From: Granulicatella balaenopterae
GTDB taxonomy: Bacteria; Bacillota; Bacilli; Lactobacillales; Aerococcaceae
DNA: 64,000 bases
Assembly: GCF_900111135.1 (NCBI RefSeq)
Contig: NZ_FOGF01000003.1
Coordinates: 29,014-93,013 of the forward strand
Reading direction: 5' to 3'
The translations under genes were made by a program, and so were the position numbers. Below the pieces are notes generated by a model. It searched no databases. It was given only the letters and a program-made list of their open reading frames with translations, and was not told where the DNA came from. This document shows, piece by piece, positions 27,459 to 36,835 of this stretch (its first letter is position 1; the number at the start of each line of letters is the position of its first letter).

Positions 27459-29084
27459 ATGTTAACTGTATCAAATGTAAGCTTATTATTTTCTGACCGT
27501 AAATTATTTGATGATGTAAATATCAAATTCACTCCAGGTAACTGTTATGGTGTTATTGGAGCAAATGGTGCCGGAAAATCTACTTTCTTAAAAATCTTAT
27601 CAGGTGAAATTCAACCAACAACTGGTGATGTTATTTTAGATCCGCATGAACGTTTAACTGTTTTAAAACAAGACCACTTCGCTTTTGAAGATAAACGTGT
27701 TATCGAAACAGTAATTATGGGACACCAACAATTATATGCGATTATGCAAGAAAAAGACGCCATCTATATGAAACCTGATTTTTCAGATGAAGATGGTATC
27801 CGCGCTGCTGAATTAGAAGGTGAATTCGCTGAAATGAATGGTTGGGAAGCTGAATCAGACGCTTCACAATTATTACAAGGTTTAGGAATCACTGAAGACA
27901 AACACGATAAATTAATGAGTGAATTAATTGAAGCCGATAAAGTTAAAGTCTTACTTGCTCAAGCCTTATTTGGAAAACCAGATGTATTATTACTAGACGA
28001 ACCTACGAATGGTTTGGACGCTAAATCAATTGCTTGGTTAGAAGAATTCTTAATCAACTTTGAAAATACGGTTATCGTCGTATCCCATGACCGTCACTTC
28101 TTAAATAAAGTATGTACTCATATGGCTGACGTTGACTTTGGTAAGATTAAATTATTCGTTGGTAACTATGACTTCTGGTTACAATCAAGCCAATTAGCTG
28201 CTAAAATGCAAGCTGACCAAAACGCTAAAAAAGAAGAGAAAATCAAAGAATTACAAGACTTTATCGCTCGTTTCTCTGCGAACGCTTCTAAATCAAAACA
28301 AGCAACTTCTCGTAAAAAAATGTTGGATAAAATCACTCTAGACGATATTCAACCTTCATCACGTAAATACCCATTCGTTGGATTTACTCCTGAGCGTGAA
28401 ATTGGTAATGATTTATTATTAGTTGAAGGTTTATCTAAAACAATTGATGGCAAAGTAATTTTTGATAATGTTAGTTTCCAATTACGTAAAGACGATAAAG
28501 CTGCTTTCTTAAGTCGTTCAGATATCGCAATTACAACCTTATTCAAAATCTTAACTGGTGAAATGGAAGCTGATAGTGGTACATTCAAATGGGGTGTTAC
28601 TACTTCACAAAGCTATTTACCAAAAGATATGGGGGATGAATTTAATAATTCTAACTTAAATATCCTAGAATGGTTACGTCAATATGCTCCAGCTGAAGAA
28701 CAAGACAATACATTCTTACGTAGCTTCTTAGGCCGTATGTTATTCTCTGGTGAGGAAGTTATGAAAAACGTTGATGTGCTTTCTGGGGGAGAAAAAGTTC
28801 GTTGTATGTTATCTAAATTAATGCTTTCTAAAGCGAATGTATTAGTATTAGATGACCCAACTAACCACTTAGACTTAGAATCAATCACTGCCCTAAATGA
28901 TGGTTTAATCGCCTTCAAAGGTTCATTATTATTCTCATCTCATGACCACGAGTTCATTCAAACAACTGCTAACCGTATTATCGAAATCGGACCAAATGGC
29001 GTTGTCGACCGTATGGGATCAACATATGATGAATTCTTAGAAAATGAAGAAGTTCAACAACGTGTTGAGGAATTATACAAATAA
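27459..29084 (+). CDS. ABC-F family ATPase (YkpA-like) with one degenerate composite site
   Basis: Soluble twin-ATPase of the ABC-F family, thought to act on ribosomes; 541 residues and no membrane segments. NBD1 (about 1-225) has intact Walker A GANGAGKS (34-41), Walker B LLLDEPTNGLD and switch VVSHDRH, but its signature is SELIEAD instead of an LSGGQ type. A basic linker (about 240-295) has NASKSKQATSRKKML. NBD2 (about 320-520) has an intact signature VLSGGEKVR but no Walker A lysine (FLSRSDIAITTLF), and its Walker B ends in DD (LVLDDPTNHLD). In the head-to-tail pairing of NBDs, one ATP site is thus complete and the other is eroded. GAGG precedes the ATG. It is a single gene with its own terminator. 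Confidence 0.88.
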   Translation: MLTVSNVSLLFSDRKLFDDVNIKFTPGNCYGVIGANGAGKSTFLKILSGEIQPTTGDVILDPHERLTVLKQDHFAFEDKRVIETVIMGHQQLYAIMQEKDAIYMKPDFSDEDGIRAAELEGEFAEMNGWEAESDASQLLQGLGITEDKHDKLMSELIEADKVKVLLAQALFGKPDVLLLDEPTNGLDAKSIAWLEEFLINFENTVIVVSHDRHFLNKVCTHMADVDFGKIKLFVGNYDFWLQSSQLAAKMQADQNAKKEEKIKELQDFIARFSANASKSKQATSRKKMLDKITLDDIQPSSRKYPFVGFTPEREIGNDLLLVEGLSKTIDGKVIFDNVSFQLRKDDKAAFLSRSDIAITTLFKILTGEMEADSGTFKWGVTTSQSYLPKDMGDEFNNSNLNILEWLRQYAPAEEQDNTFLRSFLGRMLFSGEEVMKNVDVLSGGEKVRCMLSKLMLSKANVLVLDDPTNHLDLESITALNDGLIAFKGSLLFSSHDHEFIQTTANRIIEIGPNGVVDRMGSTYDEFLENEEVQQRVEELYK

Positions 29085-29090
29085 AACACT

Positions 29091-29122
29091 ATAAGGTTGG
29101 ACTAGTTCCAGCCTTATTTTTT
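29091..29122 (+). terminator. Terminator after the ABC-F gene
   Basis: ATAAGGTTGGA pairs with TTCCAGCCTTAT with slight interruption, followed by a T run on the plus strand. Confidence 0.8.
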
Positions 29123-29160
29123 ATCTAAAAACAAAAAAACAATTTGAAAGGAAGATCTTT

Positions 29161-30114
29161 ATGAGTAGTCAATTATTTCCCGATATCGATACATACAAAA
29201 CCCATTTTATAAAAGTATCCGATATTCACACTATCTATGTAGAAGAATCCGGAAATCCAGATGGCAAGCCGATTATTTATCTACATGGCGGACCTGGTGG
29301 ACACACTTCACCAAAAGGACGTAAATTTTTCGATCCAGAGTTTTACCGTATTATTCAATTTGACCAACGTGGAGCTGGATTAAGTACACCGCATTGTTGT
29401 TTAGAAGAGAATACGACTGAGGATTTAATCAATGATATGGAGGTTATCCGCAAACAATTAGATATTAAGGAGTGGATTTTATTTGGTGGTAGCTGGGGTA
29501 CAACTTTAGCATTACATTATGCGATTAGTCACCCCAATCATGTGAAAGCGATGATTTTAAGAGGAATTTTCTTAGGGCGAAAAACTGATATTGATTGGTT
29601 ATTCCAGGAAGGGGCAAGTAGTTTTTATCCTGATAAATGGCAAGATTTTATCGATGAAATTCCTGTATCTGAACAAGATAATTTAGTCAGTGCTTATTAT
29701 AAACGTTTTACAAGTCATGATCCTCTTATTAAACTATCTGCTGCACGTGCTTGGGCTAATTGGGAAGGTGGAATCGTCTCATTAATTGATAAACCAACTC
29801 CTGCCCCTACTGCCGAGTCTGATCGTGATGCATTAGCCATTGCAAGTATTGAGTGTCACTACTTTAAACATCATAATTTTGTTGATGATGATCATTATAT
29901 TTTAAATAATGTAGATAAAATCAGTGATATCCCTTGCTTAATGGTTCATGGACGTTATGATGTGGATTGTCGCTTTGAAAATGCTTGGTTATTACACAAA
30001 GCCTTACCAAAATCTACCCTAAAAATTGCGCAAGATGCTGGTCACTCTACTTTTGAACCTACAATTACTAAAACTTTATTACAATTCACTGAACAAGCTA
30101 AAGAATTATTTTAA
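29161..30114 (+). CDS. pip: Proline iminopeptidase
   Basis: Alpha/beta-hydrolase (peptidase family S33) that releases N-terminal proline from peptides in the cytoplasm; 317 residues. It has the oxyanion segment YLHGGPGG near residue 40, FDQRGAGLS near 67, the nucleophile Ser111 in GGSWGTT, acid Asp in HGRYDVDC and His in AGHSTFE. It is the usual size for the alpha-type enzyme. GAAAGGAAG precedes the ATG. A hairpin terminator and DnaA boxes follow immediately. Confidence 0.93.
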   Translation: MSSQLFPDIDTYKTHFIKVSDIHTIYVEESGNPDGKPIIYLHGGPGGHTSPKGRKFFDPEFYRIIQFDQRGAGLSTPHCCLEENTTEDLINDMEVIRKQLDIKEWILFGGSWGTTLALHYAISHPNHVKAMILRGIFLGRKTDIDWLFQEGASSFYPDKWQDFIDEIPVSEQDNLVSAYYKRFTSHDPLIKLSAARAWANWEGGIVSLIDKPTPAPTAESDRDALAIASIECHYFKHHNFVDDDHYILNNVDKISDIPCLMVHGRYDVDCRFENAWLLHKALPKSTLKIAQDAGHSTFEPTITKTLLQFTEQAKELF

Positions 30115-30115
30115 C

Positions 30116-30309
30116 TTATCCACAAAAGAGCTGATTTATTCATAGGTCAGCTCTTTTTTATAACATTTCACTAAAAAATACACAAAAGTTTGTGAAATTT
30201 ATTTAAACTCATTAAAACGGTCAAAAACAGTCCTCTAAACAAAAATTCACGACTTATCCACATGTTAACTTTTCACTACAAAATACTTATCCACATGTTT
30301 TTATCCACA
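30116..30309. promoter_or_regulatory. Cluster of four perfect DnaA boxes
   Basis: TTATCCACA occurs at 30116-30124, 30254-30262, 30287-30295 and 30301-30309, all in the same orientation, in the 256-base gap between convergent pip and cmk. A one-mismatch copy (TTATCCACT) lies at 31037-31045 before cmk. The surrounding DNA is very AT-rich. It probably acts as a DnaA-binding locus (titration, reactivation or transcriptional), with no DnaA or DnaN gene nearby, so it is not evidently oriC. Confidence 0.75.
30124..30157 (+). terminator. Terminator after pip
   Basis: Perfect 11-base stem AAAAGAGCTGA / TCAGCTCTTTT (30124-30134 with 30147-30157) followed by more T. Confidence 0.9.
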
Positions 30310-30370
30310 AAAAAAAGAACTTGCCTTGATTTCTCTTAACAAATTCCTTTTGATCTATTTTTTGTCTAAA

Positions 30371-31033
30371 TTAATTATTACTTTCGTCAATCCATTTAAC
30401 AATTGTATCAACAACTTGATCAATTGTTAGTGGTGTGGAATCTAATTCGATGGCATCATCAGCTTTTTTTAGTGGAGATTCTTTACGTGTTGAATCTAAA
30501 TAGTCACGATGCTTAATCTCTTCTAATAATTGACGATAATCTGTTTCGATGCCACGCAATTGATTTTCTTTAAAACGACGATTTGCACGTTCCTCAGCTG
30601 TTGCAATTAAAAAGACTTTTAAATCCGCATCTGGTAAGACTACTGTACCAATATCACGTCCGTCCATAATAATTGAATGATTAGCTGCAATGTCTCTTTG
30701 ACGCTTTACCATTTCTTCACGTACTAATTTTTGGGCTGCAATTGCTGAAACATTATTCGTAACTTGATTCCCTCGAATAGTATCTGTTACATTCTCGCCA
30801 TTTAAAAAGACTAATTGACCATTATCACTTGTTTCAAAATGAATTTTGATTTGTGATAATAATTGTTTCACACTTTCCTCATCACTTGGGTCAATCTTAT
30901 GTTGTAGCGCTGCTAAAGTGACTACACGATACATTGCTCCTGTATCTAAATATAATAACCCTCTCATATTCGCAATTTTTTTTGAAATTGTACTTTTACC
31001 TGACGATGCTGGCCCATCGATTGCAATTTGCAT
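30371..31033 (-). CDS. cmk: Cytidylate kinase
   Basis: Phosphorylates CMP and dCMP; 220 residues. P-loop IAIDGPASSGKST at 3-15, YLDTGAMYR near 29, and the NMP-binding MDGRDIGTVVLPDA near 123 are characteristic. AGGAG lies before the ATG. It is separated from the upstream LysM gene by that gene's terminator. Confidence 0.96.
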   Translation of the reverse strand: MQIAIDGPASSGKSTISKKIANMRGLLYLDTGAMYRVVTLAALQHKIDPSDEESVKQLLSQIKIHFETSDNGQLVFLNGENVTDTIRGNQVTNNVSAIAAQKLVREEMVKRQRDIAANHSIIMDGRDIGTVVLPDADLKVFLIATAEERANRRFKENQLRGIETDYRQLLEEIKHRDYLDSTRKESPLKKADDAIELDSTPLTIDQVVDTIVKWIDESNN

Positions 31034-31065
31034 AACTTATCCACTCCTAATTCTTTATTTTTCAC

Positions 31066-31108
31066 AAAAAAGAAAACTAGTAATTCTATATTCAGAATAG
31101 CTAGTTTC
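31066..31108 (-). terminator. Terminator after the LysM membrane protein gene
   Basis: AAACTAG...AGAAT-type interrupted stem with arms CTAGTTT (31101-31107) and AAACTAG (31074-31080) and an inner ATTCT/AGAAT pair; U run on the minus strand near 31066-31072. Confidence 0.8.
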
Positions 31109-31122
31109 CTCTGATTTCCCTT

Positions 31123-31740
31123 TTATTGTTGTGCTACTTTCAATTCCATTCCGACTGAAATCTCATCACTTGCTAAGCCATTAATTTGTTTTAATGTTGC
31201 TAAATCCATTCCATGATTTAACGCAATACGATATAAATTATCACCAGCCTTTACAGTATAAATCTGATAATTGCCATCATTTGTTGGTTTTGTTGGTTCA
31301 GACGAACTTTCTACTACACTACTTTCTTGCGTGCTAGAAGACTCTACTTGCGAACTTTCCTCCTTACTAGAAGATTCTTCTTGTGAACTATTCTCTGCTG
31401 CTGATGAACTGCTCGCTAAACTACTAGCTAAACTTTCCGATTCGATAATGGACATACTTTCTGATTCCGCAATTGAGCGACTATACATAATACTCTCAGC
31501 AGTTCTTGGTTCAATTGTTGGTTGCTTAGTATGATTATAGAACCAAATCATAAAGATAATTGGTACAACGACAACAATTAACATAATAATCATTAAAACA
31601 TTTGATAATGGCGCTACTGATTTTTTTTGATTTCTTGCTACACGTGAAAATTGTCTATTTTTTAGGTTTTCTTCTTCACCAAATTTGTGTGACCAAGGCT
31701 GTTTTTCATTGGTCTCTTTCTTGATTTGCTTATCTCTCAT
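31123..31740 (-). CDS. Single-pass membrane protein with Ser/Glu-rich stalk and LysM (YpbE-like)
   Basis: 205 residues: a charged cytoplasmic N-terminus (about 1-44), one membrane helix (about 45-67), a low-complexity stalk rich in Ser and Glu (about 80-148), and a C-terminal LysM (YTVKAGDNLYRIALNHGMDL) that would bind peptidoglycan outside the cell. The layout and position downstream of recQ match B. subtilis YpbE. Function unknown; probably a wall-tethered structural protein. AGGAGG precedes the ATG. Confidence 0.82.
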   Translation of the reverse strand: MRDKQIKKETNEKQPWSHKFGEEENLKNRQFSRVARNQKKSVAPLSNVLMIIMLIVVVVPIIFMIWFYNHTKQPTIEPRTAESIMYSRSIAESESMSIIESESLASSLASSSSAAENSSQEESSSKEESSQVESSSTQESSVVESSSEPTKPTNDGNYQIYTVKAGDNLYRIALNHGMDLATLKQINGLASDEISVGMELKVAQQ

Positions 31741-31868
31741 GAAATTTCCTCCTACAAATCTAACTACTTTTTCTTATCTATTATAACTGTTTCTATCTAT
31801 AAATGGTAGTAGTATAAAGTTTTCAGTAATATCATTGTAGCACAATTCTAATTAAAAGACTAAATAAA

Positions 31869-33311
31869 TTACATTTTTTTAAACAAACGATGAAATTTTT
31901 CTTGCCAATCCTGGTTTTTAGTTGTATCATTCTGCGGTAATAAACTTTGAGGTATTTCACTCTTTCTGTCGAAAATTGATTTTTGTAAACAATTAGCGCA
32001 TTGTTGACAATTTTCTGGTTCTTTCTTAATTTTATTTGTAAAATATTGTTCAATAGCATAACGATGACAAGTATTTGCTTGACAATATTGTTGCATTACT
32101 TGCAATCGATTTAATTTATCATAAAAAACTTTCTCAAAAAAAGCTCGTGCTTCTTCCGTACGATAGTGATAATGTTTTGCTAATTGTAATAAAGTTTGTT
32201 GATTTTCAGGAAAATACTCTAAGCTACAATCTTTTTCCAAGATATTCACTAATAAATCAGGGTTCGTTTCTTCTATTAAGCGATGTTTCATCAGATTAAT
32301 ATCTCGTTCATCATACAATAAAATCACATCCGCATTTTCACCATTACGTCCCGCACGACCAATTTGCTGGACATAATCTTCTAAATTTGCCGGAACATGG
32401 TAATGAATAATGGTATGGATATCTTTTTTATTAATCCCCATCCCAAAAGCACTCGTTGCTAATAAGATATCTAATTGATTCTTAATAAATTGCTTTTGAA
32501 TACTTTGGCGATCTTCTTTACTCCGTTTGGAATGATAGGTATCCATTTTTAATTGTGGAAAAATTTGTTGTAATTGAAACTTTAATTCTTCTAAAGCCTT
32601 GATGGATAAAGCATAAATTACGACTGGTAAGGATACTTTTTGCAAAATTTCTACTATCACTTGGTTTTTATCTGTTTTATCAACTGGGATAACTTCAATT
32701 CGATTATTTTCACGAATACTATTATTACTAAAAAGATATACATCTTCATCTAACCCTAAACTATCTTTAATCTCTTGTACCATTTGCTGGGTCGCTGTAG
32801 CCGTTAAAGCTAGCGTTAAAGGGTGTTGTAATTCCTGTTTAATCTTCCCTAACATTAAGTATTCCGGCCTAAAATCATACCCCCACTGCAAAATACAATG
32901 CGCCTCATCAATGACTAATAGACCAATTTTTTGTTGTTTTAAATTCATCATAACTTGTTGATCTTGTAACATTTCTGGTGAAAGAAAGATAAATTGATAA
33001 TATTGTAAATGATGGATAATCCAATTTTTTTCACGGCTACTTAGCATCGAAGTTAATGCAATAGCTTTTTTCTCCCCTAATAATTGTAATTCATGCACTT
33101 GATCATGCATTAAAGCAATCAATGGCGATACAACCACTACCTTTTGTTTAGTAAATAAACCATAATATTGATAAATAAAAGATTTTCCTGTTCCTGTTGG
33201 TAAAATGCCCAATGCATCTTTCCCTTTTAATAAAGTTTCCAAAATCTCTTCTTGTCCTACTCGTAAAGAAGTAAAGCCAAAAGACTCCTTCAAAAAATTC
33301 CAATCAATCAT
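31869..33311 (-). CDS. recQ: ATP-dependent DNA helicase RecQ (short form)
   Basis: 3'-5' helicase in recombination and fork repair; 480 residues. Walker A LPTGTGKS at 37-44, DEAH at 135-138, SAT-like ALTATAT and motif VI QQIGRAGRNG are present. The zinc-binding region (CHRYAIEQYF, CQQCANC) is there, but no HRDC domain follows, so it is the short type found beside ypbB in Bacillota. It overlaps the upstream ypbB-like gene by 8 bases, which indicates coupled translation. Confidence 0.93.
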   Translation of the reverse strand: MIDWNFLKESFGFTSLRVGQEEILETLLKGKDALGILPTGTGKSFIYQYYGLFTKQKVVVVSPLIALMHDQVHELQLLGEKKAIALTSMLSSREKNWIIHHLQYYQFIFLSPEMLQDQQVMMNLKQQKIGLLVIDEAHCILQWGYDFRPEYLMLGKIKQELQHPLTLALTATATQQMVQEIKDSLGLDEDVYLFSNNSIRENNRIEVIPVDKTDKNQVIVEILQKVSLPVVIYALSIKALEELKFQLQQIFPQLKMDTYHSKRSKEDRQSIQKQFIKNQLDILLATSAFGMGINKKDIHTIIHYHVPANLEDYVQQIGRAGRNGENADVILLYDERDINLMKHRLIEETNPDLLVNILEKDCSLEYFPENQQTLLQLAKHYHYRTEEARAFFEKVFYDKLNRLQVMQQYCQANTCHRYAIEQYFTNKIKKEPENCQQCANCLQKSIFDRKSEIPQSLLPQNDTTKNQDWQEKFHRLFKKM

Positions 33312-34398
33312 CTCTTGTCACCTTCTTTTGTAATTTTAATTGATAAATCTGCAATAAACGATACGATAAAAAACTAACTTCTTCTCCAGTTAGCTCTTGA
33401 TAGAATTGTTTATAAGGAAGAGTTGGCGTATCACTTAATGCCTGCCATAATTCCTTTTGGTCATGTGGTGGTAATAATGAGGACATCACTTCTTTATTAG
33501 AAAGTACTGCAATCTCCATTAAATGGTCCTGTATCGTTGTTTGCTTCAAGTTACGTATTCTAACCATGTCTTCAATTGAGCGCCCTTGATAGTATAATAT
33601 TTCCGTTTGTCGACAACTTCTTGATACTAAACCAAAATACTTCATTTGATTTTGATGCCAACTATACAGAATTGGATATTTTTCTTGATTATCATAAATA
33701 TCTGAGAAAACTTGTAGCCAGATTCTTTTTTCCATTGCTTTCATTTCTACTAAATCAAGCTCTAAAAATTGACTAATTCTTTGTTCTGATGTTTGACTAA
33801 CCTCCTCTTTGGTATCCAACATCGATAAAAAAAGGTTATTAAATACTACCGAATGCTCATTAAGAAGACTTTCTAATTCATCAATCCAATTATTTAAATA
33901 TTCCTGATCAAAAATATTATATTGATATTCCTTAACCCAATTTTTTAATGCTTGTTGAATAATAATATTATCATTTAAGGGCGCATATTGATAAATTTTA
34001 AAGCTACTATTCCCTATCACTTGTACTAATAAACGAAAACTCTCACACCAAACAGGATATAATTTCTGATGGATTAATCCCATTTCATTGATGGTTAATT
34101 CTTCCATTAAGTCTTGAGATAAACAAGTAGGAATTTGTTCTCCACAAGTTATTTCTCCTTCTAAATAACCCTTCAACTGATTATTTTCAATCATTTGTGC
34201 TATAATAGCATTAAATTCTTCCATCTGACATCTTGGAAAAAGACCAAAATAATTCATTAGTTCATTTGAAAATGTATGATATAACATATAACTTGTTCGT
34301 CTACCACAAATAATATGATAGACCGCATTCTTTTTACAACTACCTAATTTACCAACAATTTGATAAATACTATATTTAATTAAGGAGATATCTTCCAT
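33304..34398 (-). CDS. YpbB-like helix-turn-helix protein
   Basis: 364 residues. The middle has few recognisable motifs. The C-terminal part (about 275-350) fits the HTH_40 domain found in YpbB and at the end of some RecQ proteins ([21 protein letters not shown]). It is always near recQ and may supply the missing RecQ accessory domain; that is inferred from gene linkage. Its ATG overlaps that of the divergent ferredoxin gene in the tetramer CATG, with AGGGTG as its probable ribosome binding site. Confidence 0.82.
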   Translation of the reverse strand: MEDISLIKYSIYQIVGKLGSCKKNAVYHIICGRRTSYMLYHTFSNELMNYFGLFPRCQMEEFNAIIAQMIENNQLKGYLEGEITCGEQIPTCLSQDLMEELTINEMGLIHQKLYPVWCESFRLLVQVIGNSSFKIYQYAPLNDNIIIQQALKNWVKEYQYNIFDQEYLNNWIDELESLLNEHSVVFNNLFLSMLDTKEEVSQTSEQRISQFLELDLVEMKAMEKRIWLQVFSDIYDNQEKYPILYSWHQNQMKYFGLVSRSCRQTEILYYQGRSIEDMVRIRNLKQTTIQDHLMEIAVLSNKEVMSSLLPPHDQKELWQALSDTPTLPYKQFYQELTGEEVSFLSYRLLQIYQLKLQKKVTRDD

Positions 34399-34648
34399 GA
34401 AACAATCACCCTTCCCTGAAAATCATTTATATGCTTGCGTTAACCAAGAGGAATGCATTGCATGTGGTTTATGCCAATTAAAAAGTCCTGCTTTATTCGA
34501 TTATAATGAAGAAGGACTAGCTTTTATTACATTAGACCAAAACCTTGGACAAGCAGCTATTCCTAGTCCATTAACGGATGAATTTAAGCAGGCTTATGTC
34601 CATTGTCCAACGGGAGCTATCAAACGCTCTAACCAACCTTTTAACTAA
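34397..34648 (+). CDS. fer: Ferredoxin, 4Fe-4S
   Basis: Small acidic electron carrier of 83 residues. Cysteines at 20, 23 and 26 (ECIACGLC) and Cys70 followed by Pro (HCPTGAI) ligate a single 4Fe-4S cluster, as in B. subtilis Fer, which it resembles along its whole length. AAGGAG precedes the ATG. The divergent arrangement with ypbB-recQ is the conserved one. Its partner enzymes are not in the window. Confidence 0.93.
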   Translation: MKQSPFPENHLYACVNQEECIACGLCQLKSPALFDYNEEGLAFITLDQNLGQAAIPSPLTDEFKQAYVHCPTGAIKRSNQPFN

Positions 34649-34660
34649 TTTTAGTGTAAT

Positions 34661-34702
34661 AAAAAAACTTCGCTATTACTAGATGTAATAACGAAGTTTT
34701 TT
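34661..34702. terminator. Bidirectional terminator between fer and the histidine kinase gene
   Basis: AAAAACTTCG...CGAAGTTTTT with an inner ATTAC/GTAAT stem, A and T tracts at both ends, between convergent genes. Confidence 0.9.
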
Positions 34703-34703
34703 A

Positions 34704-36098
34704 CTAGATAATTGCTTTTGGTAATTTAATAATAAAGCTTGTGCCTTCTCCTTCAACAGATTCAACAGCGACTTGTCCATCATGTTGTTCAACAACACTC
34801 TTAACAATCGATAAGCCAATTCCTAAGCCAATTTTCTTTTCGCGACCACGTACCTTATCTGCTTTATAAAACCGTTCAAAGACAAATGGTAAATCTTCCT
34901 TAACAATTCCTTTTGCATTATCTGTAATTTTAATAACTGTTTTATTGATTAAAATATCATCATAAACCGAAATAGTAATTTCTTTTGTCTCTTTTCCATT
35001 GACTAAAACATAGCGAATGGCATTATCTAATAAATTAAAGACAACTTGATGCATTTTATCTTCATCAATATTTAACATTTTAACTTTCGGATCAATATCA
35101 ATCGTTAACTGTATTCCTTCATCCTCGATTAAACGTCTAAATCTTTTTACGACATGTTCTACAAAATCTTCTGGAGTAATTTCACTACGATTTAATTCTA
35201 GCATTCCACCTTGAACTTTCGACAATTCAATTAATGAATTAACAATTCTCATCATCTCAGACACTTCATCATTAATAATCGCAGCCATCTCATTTTTTTC
35301 TTCTCGAGTCTCTGCTAAATCATCCATAATCGCTTCACTATACCCTTTAATCATCGTTAATGGGGTACGCAAATCATGTGACACATTACTAATAAAGATG
35401 GATCTCATTTTATCAAGATTTTCTTGTTCCGTCACATCATGCGCAATCATTAATACCCCACGTACCGTTACTTGATTTTCATGATACATTGGTAACATAC
35501 TAATCACATAGGGATGCTCATTAACTGAAATAGAGTATTGCAATGTTTCTTGTGTCTCAAAAACTTTTTTTAACTTTTCATCAAGATCCATTGGCAAGCC
35601 ATGAATAGATTCACCAGATGAACTTATTTGCCAACGCTCTAATAACACATCCCCTGCTGTATTAGAAATTGGGATAGAATACTCAGTAGAAAATAGAATA
35701 ACCGCTGTTTGCAATGATTCTAAAATGTGTCCAAGAACTTCTTGCTTGTCATGATTGGCAATACGAGTAATTAGTAATGACTTTCCTAATTTATTCATTG
35801 CTAAACCCAATTGGGAAAATTCATCAACAGAATCAAAATCATAATTATTCTCGAAATCATTCTGTGAAAAACGATAGGCAATATTGGTTAATTCGGTAAT
35901 TGGTTTCGTTAACCATTGATGCAAAACAATATAAAACGAGCCATAGTAAACGATAATCATCACAATAACCGGAACTACTAAATACCACCCCTTTAGTGTT
36001 GATTGATAAAATAAAGTATATACCAATAACACCGAACAGATAAAGATAATTAAATTAACAATCCATATCCGAAAAACTATTTCATCGAATTTCTTCAT
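34704..36098 (-). CDS. Sensor histidine kinase (ResE/SrrB-like)
   Basis: 464 residues. Two membrane helices lie close together (about 9-31 and 37-60) with almost no extracellular loop, then HAMP (about 60-112), a PAS-like domain (about 115-225), HisKA with His241 in SNVSHDLRTPLT and a HATPase domain (N box NLLDNA 355-360, G2 GLGIGL 424-429). The G1 box reads DNAKGI rather than DxGxGI. The tiny outer loop suggests that the PAS or membrane part senses the signal, as in ResE/SrrB/WalK-type kinases. It overlaps the regulator gene by ATGA. Order after scpAB-rluB matches resDE but resABC are absent. Confidence 0.88.
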   Translation of the reverse strand: MKKFDEIVFRIWIVNLIIFICSVLLVYTLFYQSTLKGWYLVVPVIVMIIVYYGSFYIVLHQWLTKPITELTNIAYRFSQNDFENNYDFDSVDEFSQLGLAMNKLGKSLLITRIANHDKQEVLGHILESLQTAVILFSTEYSIPISNTAGDVLLERWQISSSGESIHGLPMDLDEKLKKVFETQETLQYSISVNEHPYVISMLPMYHENQVTVRGVLMIAHDVTEQENLDKMRSIFISNVSHDLRTPLTMIKGYSEAIMDDLAETREEKNEMAAIINDEVSEMMRIVNSLIELSKVQGGMLELNRSEITPEDFVEHVVKRFRRLIEDEGIQLTIDIDPKVKMLNIDEDKMHQVVFNLLDNAIRYVLVNGKETKEITISVYDDILINKTVIKITDNAKGIVKEDLPFVFERFYKADKVRGREKKIGLGIGLSIVKSVVEQHDGQVAVESVEGEGTSFIIKLPKAII

Positions 36099-36817
36099 AC
36101 TTTACGACTCATCTCGTGTGGAGAGAAGCGATATCCTTTCCCCCAAACAGTAACGATCATACGAGCAGCAATTTCAGATTCAACAGCCAATTTTTCACGT
36201 AAACGTTTCACGTGAGTATCAATTGTACGTAAATCACCATAATAATCATAACCCCAAACAGCTTCTAATAACTCTTCACGGCTAAATACTTTTTCAGGTG
36301 ATTTAATTAAATAATACAATAATTCAAATTCTTTTGGTGTTAAGCTGACTGGAACTTCATTAGCTAATAATAAACGTGATTTAGGGAACATCTTTAGTAC
36401 GCCATAATCAACACTGTCAGCACTATATTCTGTTTCAGTACTTTTCTTAACACGACTCATCAATGAAGAAATACGTAACATAACTTCACGTGGGCTAAAT
36501 GGTTTTACCACATAATCATCCGCACCAGTTAAGAAACCATTAACACGGTCTTGTTCTTCACCTTTAGCAGTAATCATAATAATTGGTAAATCTTTTTTAT
36601 CTGAGTCACGAATCATTCGTGCAACTTCAATACCATCAATCCCAGGTAACATAACATCTAATAATGCTAAATCATAGTCACCAGATAACGCCATTTCTAA
36701 AGCGATATCTCCTGCTTCTGCTTCATCAACTTCATATCCTTCTTTTTCTAAATATAACTTTAATAAACGACGAATACGCTCTTCATCATCTACTAATAAG
36801 ACTTTTCCTAAACTCAT
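36095..36817 (-). CDS. OmpR-family response regulator (ResD/SrrA-like)
   Basis: 240 residues: receiver domain with acidic pocket DDE (10-12), phosphoacceptor Asp54 in LLDVMLPG and Lys105 in VKPFSPRE, then a winged-helix DNA-binding domain (VSLTPKEFELLYYLIK, DLRTIDTHVKRLREKL, VWGKGYRF). The ATG at 36817 is chosen because GGAGG lies 8 bases before it; two upstream ATGs crowd that site. Gene position downstream of rluB matches resD of B. subtilis and srrA of staphylococci, which respond to redox or respiration; the signal in a fermentative species is not evident. Confidence 0.9.
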   Translation of the reverse strand: MSLGKVLLVDDEERIRRLLKLYLEKEGYEVDEAEAGDIALEMALSGDYDLALLDVMLPGIDGIEVARMIRDSDKKDLPIIMITAKGEEQDRVNGFLTGADDYVVKPFSPREVMLRISSLMSRVKKSTETEYSADSVDYGVLKMFPKSRLLLANEVPVSLTPKEFELLYYLIKSPEKVFSREELLEAVWGYDYYGDLRTIDTHVKRLREKLAVESEIAARMIVTVWGKGYRFSPHEMSRKV

Positions 36818-36835
36818 GTGCATGTCCTCCATTAA

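Noticed and set aside
30116..30309. DnaA-box cluster as the chromosomal origin
   Set aside because: No dnaA, dnaN, rpmH or other origin-linked genes; neighbours are pip and cmk.
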